Positions 16,240-23,475 of a DNA stretch of 64,000 nucleotides are shown here, piece by piece. The stretch comes from Rubrivivax sp. (lineage in GTDB: Bacteria > Pseudomonadota > Gammaproteobacteria > Burkholderiales > Burkholderiaceae_C), in contig JALHMT010000021.1 of NCBI GenBank assembly GCA_022843905.1, positions 1 to 64,000 on the forward strand, in the 5' to 3' direction. How positions within the stretch are numbered: position 1 is the first letter of the stretch; the number at the start of each line of letters is the position of its first letter. The notes under the pieces were generated by a model, which saw only the letters and a program-made list of their open reading frames with translations, made no database searches and was not told where the DNA came from. Position numbers and translations under genes: made by a program.

Positions 16240-17220
16240 ATGGACCCGCGGCCGGTTCTCGTGGTCGGCGCCAGCGGCCAGCTCGGCACGCGCATCGTGC
16301 AGCAGCTCGCGGCTGCCGGCCGCCCCGTGCGTGCGATGGTGCGGCCCACGTCGATGCATGCGCATCTGCGGCGCCCGGGTGTCGAGCTGGTCGAAGCCGA
16401 CCTGATGCGGCCCGAGACGCTGGGCGCTGCGTGCCGCGGTGCCGGCGCCGTGATCGCCACGGCCAATGCCGTGGCTCCCACCCATGGCAGCAGCTTCGAC
16501 GCGGTGGACGACCGGGGTTACGTCGACCTGATGAGGGCCTGCGCGAACCACCACTGCGGGCGCTTCGTGCTCGTCTCGGTGCCGGTGACCGCGCACGACG
16601 ACGCGGTGCCGCTGTTCCGCACCAAGCGGCTGATCGAAAGACGCCTGGCCGACAGCGGCCTGGAGCATGCGGTGCTGCGTGCCGGTCCGTTCATGGACGA
16701 CTGGTTCGCCCTCATCGGCAGCGCCTTGCCGACCCGTGGCGACGCCGCGCCGCTGGTGGCGCGCAGATGGCCCTTCCTGCAGCGCTTCGTGGGCGCGACG
16801 GGGCAGTTGATCGACCGCCACGGCATCGCCCTGGTGCCGGGCCATGCCGCGACTCGCCATGCCTTCATCGCCATCGAAGACGTGGCCGCGGCCCTCATCG
16901 CAGCCGTCGACCACCCGGTGCTGCAGAACGCCACGCGCGACCTCGCCGGGCCGGCGATGCTGAGCTGGGGCGAGGTGGCGGCGCTGTTCGCCGAGGTGCT
17001 CGGCCGCCCGGTGCGCGTGCTCGGCGTGCCGGGGGCGGTGTTCCGGTTGCAGCAAAGGCTGATGCAGCCGTTCTCCACGGCGGCCGCGAACATCATGGGC
17101 CTGAACTGGCTCGCCGCCACCACCTTGCCGGTGGCTCAGGACGGCACGCTGAAGCTGCTGGGCATCTCGCCCGTCGACGCCCGCCGGTTCCTGCAATCGA
17201 AAGCCGCCCTGGCAGCGTGA
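16240..17220 (+). CDS. NmrA-like NAD(P)-binding protein (atypical SDR)
   Basis: A 326-residue protein with the N-terminal dinucleotide-binding motif VVGASGQLGTRIV (GxxGxxG-like) and the atypical-SDR layout of NmrA/HSCARG or NAD(P)H-binding epimerase relatives: VELVEADLMRPETL, then FVLVSVPVTAH in place of the catalytic Tyr region, and a substrate-side C-terminal half with FIAIEDVAAALIAAV. It lacks the YxxxK catalytic motif, so it may act as a sensor or as a reductase with another chemistry. It starts three bases after the truncated DUF1801 gene. Confidence 0.82.
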   Translation: MDPRPVLVVGASGQLGTRIVQQLAAAGRPVRAMVRPTSMHAHLRRPGVELVEADLMRPETLGAACRGAGAVIATANAVAPTHGSSFDAVDDRGYVDLMRACANHHCGRFVLVSVPVTAHDDAVPLFRTKRLIERRLADSGLEHAVLRAGPFMDDWFALIGSALPTRGDAAPLVARRWPFLQRFVGATGQLIDRHGIALVPGHAATRHAFIAIEDVAAALIAAVDHPVLQNATRDLAGPAMLSWGEVAALFAEVLGRPVRVLGVPGAVFRLQQRLMQPFSTAAANIMGLNWLAATTLPVAQDGTLKLLGISPVDARRFLQSKAALAA

Positions 17221-17296
17221 GCGATTGCGCGGCGGCGGCCTGGCGGGCCTCGCTTGGGGAAAGTCCTGCCCCTAATTCATTGGCAATGCGGGATTT

Positions 17297-17313
17297 GCAA
17301 TGCCGGGCATTGC
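17297..17313. repeat. perfect inverted repeat upstream of a PEP-CTERM gene
   Basis: gcaatgcc-g-ggcattgc, 8-bp arms around one base, about 78 bp before the GTG start at 17391 in a relatively AT-rich leader. It is of the size and position of a regulator-binding site. The bound protein is unknown. Confidence 0.45.
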
Positions 17314-17390
17314 ACGCAGAATTACGCGGCGGCGCACTTTCTCTGCAAAGCCAGCGCCGTCGGTCGGCCCATCAACGGGGAGGTCTCTTC

Positions 17391-18011
17391 GTGAAGAATG
17401 CATCTTCAACTGTGGCACTGGCCGCCGTCGCGGCCCTGGCGGCCGCGTCGGGCCTGCCTGCACAGGCCGCCGTGGTGTTCTCGTTCTCGACCAGCGGCGT
17501 CGTGTTCCCCACCGATCCTGTCGCGTGCCCGGATCCCTTTGCGGGCTGTGAATTGACGGCGGTCGGCAGTGCCACGGCGCTGGCAGGCAATGTGGCGCCA
17601 TTGCCCGGGCCGTGGAACTTCAGCGCCACGTTCAGCATCGTCGCGCCCTTGAGCGCGACGACCTTCCGCACCACCGGAAGCTTTGCTTTTGACGATCCAT
17701 CCAGCGTAAACAACGACTTGTTCGGGCTTCTGGAGGGCGTGCTGGATGCGACGACGTTCCAGAACACGATGGGCTACATCGTGACAGGCGGTTCAGGCCT
17801 TTTCTCCGGGCTTGGCGGATCGGGCACGTCGCTCATCCAGATCATTCCGCAGGGGCCTGACCAGCCCTTCCTGTTCACGGAGCGCGGGCAGCTGACCGTG
17901 TCGGAACCGCAATCCCTGGCGCTGGCCCTGGCGGGGCTGTGGGGTGTCGCCCTGCTGTCGCGACGCGGTCGACGCGCCGCGCACCCACCCACCGGACTCA
18001 GACCGGGCTGA
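17391..18011 (+). CDS. exported protein with PEP-CTERM-like sorting signal
   Basis: A 206-residue protein with a signal peptide (STVALAAVAALAAASGLPAQA), a beta-rich body with one close Cys pair (ACPDPFAGC), and a C-terminal SEPQSLALALAGLWGVALLS followed by RRGRR. This end is a PEP-CTERM-type signal (short motif, hydrophobic helix, Arg cluster) with Ser in place of the first Pro. Such proteins are processed by exosortase and exported to the surface or matrix; no exosortase lies in this window. The start is GTG, with ggggagg seven bases ahead. The 3' end overlaps the convergent amidase gene by 14 bp. Confidence 0.75.
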   Translation: MKNASSTVALAAVAALAAASGLPAQAAVVFSFSTSGVVFPTDPVACPDPFAGCELTAVGSATALAGNVAPLPGPWNFSATFSIVAPLSATTFRTTGSFAFDDPSSVNNDLFGLLEGVLDATTFQNTMGYIVTGGSGLFSGLGGSGTSLIQIIPQGPDQPFLFTERGQLTVSEPQSLALALAGLWGVALLSRRGRRAAHPPTGLRPG

Positions 18012-19521
18012 CGGCCTCTGGGCCTGCCCCGAGACCTCCGCCCAGCGGCGGGTGCGTGACGATCGCCCGCAGTTCCGGCCGAGCCTGCCGCAAGGCTTGC
18101 ACGTCGGCCCGCGGCCGTGCCATCAGCGCATCGCCTTCGAAGGCCCTCTCGATTGCCAGCGCCGCCCCCAGCAAGGCGGCGTCGCCGTTCAGGCGCCCCA
18201 CCATCTGCAGGCCGAAAGGCATGCCGGCTTCGTCGCGCCCGCAGGGCAGCGACAGCGAGGGGTTCGTCGCCAGCGTGGACACGTAGGTCAGGCCCAGCCA
18301 CTGGTAGTAGGTGCGCATGGCCTGGCCGTCCACTGCGGTGGCGTAGAGCTCGGTCCAGGGGAAGGGCGAGACGGGTGAGACCGGCGCCAGCAGCAGGTCG
18401 AAGCCTTCGAAGGCGCTCGTGAACTGCCGCGCCAGGCGCGTCTGTTCCAGGTGCGCCCAGGCGCGGTCGGCCAGGGTGATGCTGGAGGCCAGCTCGACGT
18501 TGGCGCGCACGTTGGGGCCCAGGGTCTCGGGCGCCGTGCGGCAGGTGTCGGCGAAGGCGGCCAGGAAGGCCTCGGCGCGCAGTATGTCGAAGGCGCGGTC
18601 GGCGTCGCCCAGCACGGGCTGCCAGGGCTCGCATTGCGCCACCAGAGGCCGGATCGCGTCGACACGCTGGCGGAAGCTGCGGCGGATGTCGGGGGCCACC
18701 GCGCACAGGCCGAAGTCTTCGGTGAAGCCCACGCGCAGGCGCGACAGGTCGATCTCGGGCAGGTGCAGGAAGTCGCGGCCGTCGACGTGCGCCGACAGCG
18801 GGTCGCGCGCATCGAAGCCCACGCTGGCGGCCATCATCAGCGCGGTGTCGGCCACGTCGCGCCCCATCGGCCCCAGCACCGAGATGGCCGACCAGCCCAG
18901 CGGCCGCGCCGTGTGGGCCACCATGCCCGGGCTGGGGCGCAGGCCCACCACGCCGCACAGCGCGGCGGGGATGCGCAGCGAGCCGCCGGTGTCGCTGCCG
19001 GTGCACAGCGGCAGCAGGTCGCAGGCCAGCGCTGCGGCCGAGCCGCCCGACGAGCCACCGGCGTTCAGCCGCGGGTCGAAGGGGTTGCCGGTGGCACCCC
19101 ACACCGGGTTGCGCGTATTGCCGCCGGCCCCCATGTCGGGCACATTGGTCTTGGCGGTGACGATGGCGCCCGCGGCGCGCAGGCGCGCCACCAGGCCGAT
19201 GTCTTCCGTGGGCACGAAGCCGCGCAGCCCCACGTTGCCGTAGGTGGTGAGCAGGCCGGCGGTGTTCTGCAGGTCCTTCACGCCCAGCGGCAGGCCATGC
19301 AGCAGCGGCAGCGGCTGGCCGCACATCACCTGCGCCTCGGCGCGCCGGGCCTGGGCCAGCGCGCGCTCGAAGTCGGTGGCTGCCAGCGCGTTGACGCCCG
19401 GGTTCAGCGCCTCGATGCGGGCGATGCAGGCCTGCATCAGATCGACCGGCGACAGCTTGCGCTGGCCGATCAGGCGGCGCTGCTGCACCGCGCTCAAGGT
19501 CACGAGATCGTCGACGCGCAT
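17998..19521 (-). CDS. amidase signature family amidohydrolase
   Basis: A 507-residue amidase-signature enzyme that hydrolyses a C-N amide bond. The Ser-cisSer-Lys triad region is present: Lys in PLGVKDLQNT, the Gly/Ser-rich [11 protein letters not shown] and the nucleophile block TGSDTGGSLRIPA. No signal peptide, so cytoplasmic. It is the last gene of tetR-tctC-amidase, 12 bp after tctC, which suggests that the binding protein captures the amide or its carboxylate and the amidase starts its breakdown. The substrate is not predictable. Confidence 0.88.
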   Translation of the reverse strand: MRVDDLVTLSAVQQRRLIGQRKLSPVDLMQACIARIEALNPGVNALAATDFERALAQARRAEAQVMCGQPLPLLHGLPLGVKDLQNTAGLLTTYGNVGLRGFVPTEDIGLVARLRAAGAIVTAKTNVPDMGAGGNTRNPVWGATGNPFDPRLNAGGSSGGSAAALACDLLPLCTGSDTGGSLRIPAALCGVVGLRPSPGMVAHTARPLGWSAISVLGPMGRDVADTALMMAASVGFDARDPLSAHVDGRDFLHLPEIDLSRLRVGFTEDFGLCAVAPDIRRSFRQRVDAIRPLVAQCEPWQPVLGDADRAFDILRAEAFLAAFADTCRTAPETLGPNVRANVELASSITLADRAWAHLEQTRLARQFTSAFEGFDLLLAPVSPVSPFPWTELYATAVDGQAMRTYYQWLGLTYVSTLATNPSLSLPCGRDEAGMPFGLQMVGRLNGDAALLGAALAIERAFEGDALMARPRADVQALRQARPELRAIVTHPPLGGGLGAGPEAVSPV

Positions 19522-19533
19522 GTTGGCCTTGGT

Positions 19534-20526
19534 TCAATCGACAGTGATGCCGGCTTTTTGTACCAGCGCGCGCATGGCGGGTAGTTCGCGGTTGACGCGG
19601 GCTTCGAAAGCGGCGGGCGGTTCGTAGCCCACCTCCAGCCCGGCCTTGGCCAGGTCGGCCTGCAGGGCCGGGGTCTTGACCGCTTCGGCCAGGGCCTTCA
19701 CCAGCGTCTGGCGCGCGTTCTCGGGCAGGCCGCGCGGGGCCACGAAGCTCACCCAGGCCGACAGCTCGAAGCCGGGCAGGCCCGATTCGGCCAGCGTGGG
19801 GACGTCGGGCGCACTGCTGATGCGCTGCGACGTGGTGACCGCCAGCGCCTTGATCTTGCCGGCCTTCATCTGCGGCACCGACGCGACGTTGGTGTCGAAG
19901 GACAGCGGCACCTGGCCGCCGATGAGGTCCTGCATGGCCGGCGCGCTGCCCTTGTAGGGCACGTGCACGATGTCCAGCCCCGCGGCGGACTTGAACATCT
20001 CGCCGGCGAAGTGCGCGCTGGTGCCGGCGCCGAAGGACGCGTAGTTCAGCTTGCCCGGCTGCGCCTTGGCCAGCGCCACCAGTTCCTTCACGCTGTTGAA
20101 GGGCGCGCCGGGGTGGGCCACCAGCATCAGCGGGATGCTGCCGATGGTGCCGATGGCCTCGAAGCTCTTCAGCGTGTCGTAGGGCAGCTTGGACTTCAGC
20201 GCCGGGTTCATGGTCCAGGTGGTATTGCTGCTGGTCAGCAGCGTGTAGCCGTCGGGCGCGGCCTGGGCCACCGCCTGCGCGCCGACCGCCGTGCCGGCGC
20301 CGGCCTTGTTATCCACCAGCACGGTGCTGCCCGGCATCTGCAGCTGCAGGTGGCGCGCCACGATGCGGCCCAGCGTGTCGGCCGCGCCGCCCGGCGGGTA
20401 GGGCACGACGATGGTGATGGGCTTGCTGGGGAAGGTGGCCAGGGCCGCCAGCGGACTCGTCACGGCGGCGGCGCCCAGCAGGGCCGTTGCGATCAGGCTG
20501 CGGCGGGTGGTGAAGGCGATGGTCAT
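19534..20526 (-). CDS. Bug/TctC-type periplasmic solute-binding protein
   Basis: A 330-residue tripartite-tricarboxylate-transporter binding protein: Arg-containing signal peptide (TTRRSLIATALLGAAAV), then FPSKPITIVVPYPPGGAADT and NKAGAGTAVGA, both classic TctC segments that bind carboxylates, followed by PDGYTLL and HVPYKGSAPAMQDL. No TctA/TctB membrane genes are nearby, as is common in Burkholderiales where these genes multiplied. It starts two bases after the tetR stop. Confidence 0.9.
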   Translation of the reverse strand: MTIAFTTRRSLIATALLGAAAVTSPLAALATFPSKPITIVVPYPPGGAADTLGRIVARHLQLQMPGSTVLVDNKAGAGTAVGAQAVAQAAPDGYTLLTSSNTTWTMNPALKSKLPYDTLKSFEAIGTIGSIPLMLVAHPGAPFNSVKELVALAKAQPGKLNYASFGAGTSAHFAGEMFKSAAGLDIVHVPYKGSAPAMQDLIGGQVPLSFDTNVASVPQMKAGKIKALAVTTSQRISSAPDVPTLAESGLPGFELSAWVSFVAPRGLPENARQTLVKALAEAVKTPALQADLAKAGLEVGYEPPAAFEARVNRELPAMRALVQKAGITVD

Positions 20527-20528
20527 GG

Positions 20529-21281
20529 TCAAGGTCTCCTGGAGGTGCGGGGTTTGGGCAGGGTGGGCCGGGTGCGCTGCGGGGCTTTGCCGGCTGCGCC
20601 GGTGGCAGCAGCCCGGGCCGGCGGGGCGCTGCGGCAATGGCCGTCGATCAACACGGCGAGCATCTGCAGCTGGACGCGCTCTGCGTTCGGCGCGGCGCCG
20701 AACAGGCGCACCACGCCCAGCCCGCGCAGGGTCGACAGCACCAGCTGCACCAGGGCGGGGGCGTCGGGCCGGTCGGCCAGTTCGGGCAGCACCTGCACGA
20801 AGCGCTGGTGCAGCGCCTGGCCGAGTGCCGCGCGCTGCTGCGCGATCTGCGATCGCAGCTCGGGTTCGCCCGCACTGCCGAAGTACACCGCCCAGGCCGC
20901 CAGAAAGCGCGGCGGCTCGTAGCAGCGCTGCCACAGCGCATTCACCAGGCCGGCACAACGTTCGGCCAGCGGGCCGTCGGCGGCGGGCCAGGCCACGCCG
21001 TCGGCCCCGCTGGCGCGCAGGATGGCGGCGGTGGCCTGCATCATCAGTTCGGCCTTGGAGCCGAAGTGGTGCTGCAGCGCCCCGGGCGTCACGCCTGCGG
21101 CCTTGGCCACCTCGAACACCGTGGCGCCGTGGTAGCTGCGGTCGCGCAGCAGGCTGATGGTGGTGTCGATGAGGTGGTCGCGCGTGGCTTCGGCGCGCTG
21201 GGCCTTCAGGCCGGTGGCGGCGCGACGGGGGCGGGGGGCTTGCGAAGTCCCGGTGGGTGCAGCAAGGCGTTGGCTGGGCAT
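20529..21281 (-). CDS. TetR-family transcriptional repressor
   Basis: A 250-residue regulator. The N-terminal helix-turn-helix spans about residues 52-75 (TVFEVAKAAGVTPGALQHHF), and the C-terminal half is the ligand/dimer domain. A Pro/Arg-rich C-terminal tail (GKAPQRTRPTLPKPRTSRR) is extra. It is the first gene of tetR-tctC-amidase and should repress its own operon through the palindrome at 21295-21312. The ATG lies only about 9 bp after a -10-like TATATT, with no Shine-Dalgarno sequence visible, so the message may be leaderless. Confidence 0.87.
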   Translation of the reverse strand: MPSQRLAAPTGTSQAPRPRRAATGLKAQRAEATRDHLIDTTISLLRDRSYHGATVFEVAKAAGVTPGALQHHFGSKAELMMQATAAILRASGADGVAWPAADGPLAERCAGLVNALWQRCYEPPRFLAAWAVYFGSAGEPELRSQIAQQRAALGQALHQRFVQVLPELADRPDAPALVQLVLSTLRGLGVVRLFGAAPNAERVQLQMLAVLIDGHCRSAPPARAAATGAAGKAPQRTRPTLPKPRTSRRP

Positions 21282-21294
21282 GACGACACAATAT

Positions 21295-21312
21295 ACATTA
21301 CGGCTGTAATGT
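21295..21312. promoter_or_regulatory. TetR operator palindrome
   Basis: ACATTAC-ggct-GTAATGT, perfect 7-bp arms, 14 bp upstream of the tetR start codon and overlapping the -10-like TATATT (minus strand, 21290-21295). Position and symmetry suit autorepression by the adjacent TetR. Confidence 0.7.
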
Positions 21313-21519
21313 GAAATGCAGGTTCTCCCGGATTGGCGAGGGGCTGCCTGTGTCTGCGCCTTTGCCTGTGCCTGGGTGGCGGGGTCCCTGCCCTGTATGT
21401 GCTGGCGACCCGGGTTTCCAACTCGCGACACTAGGGATGGCGATGCACCCGTCCCGCCCCCAAGCTGCGGCCGTCTGCAGGCTGCAACACCGGCGTTCGT
21501 CGCCGGGCAAGGAGACGCC

Positions 21520-22361
21520 ATGGTCAGGATCAAGCGATCGGGCGAGGCCACCGGCGGCAAGGTGAACCGGCTTGCCGTGGCCTCCTTCAGCAAGGGCAGC
21601 GGGCAGGGGCCGACCCAGCTCGCCATCACGGCGGCACGGGACGACGCGGGCAACCTGTCGCTGGTGGTGTGGGCCGTCAGCGACGGCGGCAAGCCGAAGG
21701 CGGTGGGCGGCGACACCCTGGGCGCCGTGTCGGAAGTGGGGGTGTGCGCCGTGGGCGCGCGCCGCGTGGTCGTGGCCATGCGCGACGGCCCGGCCCCACC
21801 GACCTGGGCGGCGACGGCACCGGCGGCAAGGTGCGCGCGGTGTCGATCTCTGGAGCCGGCGCGTTCGAGGGCTTCTGGACCGCCACGATCGGCAAGGACC
21901 ACGTGGGCGTGCGCACGGGCCCGCTGGGCGGGGGCCGCTTGCTGCTGGACACCGGTCTGCTGGAAGTCGCCAACTGGCAGTTCGAGACCGATCAGGTGGG
22001 CAGCAACCTGGAGCTCGTGGCCAGTGCCGTGGTGGGCCCCGAAGCGGGCATCGCCTACGAAGCGCGGGTGCTGTACGTCAGCACGCCGGTGGTCCTGGTG
22101 GCCACCTCCGGCGTGGGCACCTACAAGAAGCTGCTGGCCAAGGACCGGGGCAAACCCAAGCTGCACCTCTTCGGCTTCGAGCGCCAGGGCGACAAGCTGC
22201 TGCGCGTGGCGAGCGTGACGTCGAGCGGCACGCACAAGCTGCTGGGCATCGCGCACGTCCTCCAGCCCGACGCCGCCGGCAACCGCGATGCGCGCGTGCT
22301 CACCGCGGCAGCCAACGGTGACGGCAAGCTGCGCGTGGAGGTCTGGGACATGCGCGGTTGA
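21520..22361 (+). pseudogene. beta-propeller-like hypothetical protein interrupted by a frameshift
   Basis: From the ATG at 21520 the frame gives MVRIKRSGEATGGKVNRLAV, LAITAARDDAGNLSLVVWAV and VVVAMRDG. At about 21788-21800 the coding signal moves to another frame that continues PTDLGGDGTGGKVRAVSISG through ARVLTAAANGDGKLRVEVWD and stops at 22361. The two halves share the same GDG...L.V.VW.V repeat style and form one protein of about 280 residues. It is either a true frameshift mutation or a sequencing error in the run cggcccggcccc. Function unknown; no signal peptide is obvious. Confidence 0.6.
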
Positions 22362-22435
22362 CCGCGCCGCGAGCGGGGCCGGTGCCCGCCTGCAGCGCGC
22401 GGGCAGGCTCCCGCCCCGGACGGCTCGCTCCCGGG

Positions 22436-22448
22436 CCCCCCCCCCCCC
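22436..22448 (+). repeat. 13-base cytosine homopolymer
   Basis: Thirteen C in a row, followed after 13 bases by another run of seven C (22462-22468), in the leader of the next PEP-CTERM gene. Such tracts slip easily during replication. Confidence 0.8.
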
Positions 22449-22612
22449 GCACTCGCGGGGTCCCCCCCACATTCGAGGCCTCCCGGGGACGGCGATGCCG
22501 CGATCCGTTAGGTATCGGTTGGAGGGGAGCGTCAGGCCCGCTTCTAGAGTCTTCCCCAGGCCAGCCATCCGGCGGCCGCGAACATCCAAGCAAGCAAGGA
22601 ACGAGGGGAACG

Positions 22613-23470
22613 ATGAAGCTGAACACGAGGACCTGGCTGGCCGCTGCCACCCTTCTTGGCGCCGCGCAGGTGCATGCCGCTGTCGTGCTGCAGTACGACA
22701 ACTTCGCCGACACCACCGGCCTGCAGATCAACGGCAACGCAGCCGCGGTCGGCGACGTGCTGCGGCTCACGCCCGCGATCGACTGGCAGAGCGGCAGCAT
22801 CTTTTCGACCAACACCGTCTCGCTCGCGTCCAACGCGTCGTTCAGCACCTTCTTCCAGTTCCGCTTCAGCAGCCCCGACCGCGGCTTCTGCGACACGGGC
22901 AACGTCTGCGGCGCCGACGGCATGGTCTTCACGCTGCAGACGGTGGCCAACAACGTCGGGGCTTCCGGCGGCGGCATCGGCTTCTTCGGCATTCCCAAGA
23001 GCGTGGGCATCGAGTTCGACACCTGGCAGAACCCCTTCGACCAGGGCAGCAGCAACCACGTGGGCCTGGACGTCAACGGCAGCGTGAATTCGCTGGTGCA
23101 GGCCGAGGTCACCGAGGCCGACATGAACCTGGGCGACATCTGGAACAGCTGGATCGACTACAACGGCGCCACCAACCTGCTGGAAGTGCGCCTGACGCGA
23201 TCGGCCACGCGGCCCGCCAACCCGATCCTGTCGGTGACGCGAGACATCGCGCTCGACCTCGGCTCGACCAGCGCCTTCGTGGGCTTCACCTCGGCCACCG
23301 GGGCGTCGCACGCCAACCACGACCTGTTGTCGTGGACGCTGCGCGACAACTTCGATCCCATCGTCACGCCGAATGGCGCCGTGCCCGAGCCGGGCAGCCT
23401 GGCCCTGGTGCTGGCCGCCCTGGGCCTGGGCGCTGCCACGCGCCGTCGGGCGACGCAGAAGCAGGCCTGA
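22613..23470 (+). CDS. PEP-CTERM protein with an L-type lectin-like domain
   Basis: A 285-residue exported protein: signal peptide (WLAAATLLGAAQVHAA), a body with legume/L-type lectin signature segments (ADGMVFTLQTVANNVG, GIEFDTWQNPFDQGSSNHVG, and AFVGFTSATGA...HDLLSW), and a typical PEP-CTERM end AVPEPGSLALVLAALGLGA with Arg residues. It probably binds sugar at the cell surface or in the matrix. A purine-rich gagggga site precedes the ATG. The leader contains the poly-C tracts. Confidence 0.87.
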   Translation: MKLNTRTWLAAATLLGAAQVHAAVVLQYDNFADTTGLQINGNAAAVGDVLRLTPAIDWQSGSIFSTNTVSLASNASFSTFFQFRFSSPDRGFCDTGNVCGADGMVFTLQTVANNVGASGGGIGFFGIPKSVGIEFDTWQNPFDQGSSNHVGLDVNGSVNSLVQAEVTEADMNLGDIWNSWIDYNGATNLLEVRLTRSATRPANPILSVTRDIALDLGSTSAFVGFTSATGASHANHDLLSWTLRDNFDPIVTPNGAVPEPGSLALVLAALGLGAATRRRATQKQA

Positions 23471-23475
23471 GCCGC

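Noticed and set aside
17281..17300. Possible sigma-54 promoter (tggcaatgcgggatttgca) before a PEP-CTERM gene
   Set aside because: The GG and GC elements are 15 bases apart instead of 12, so the site does not fit the -24/-12 consensus.
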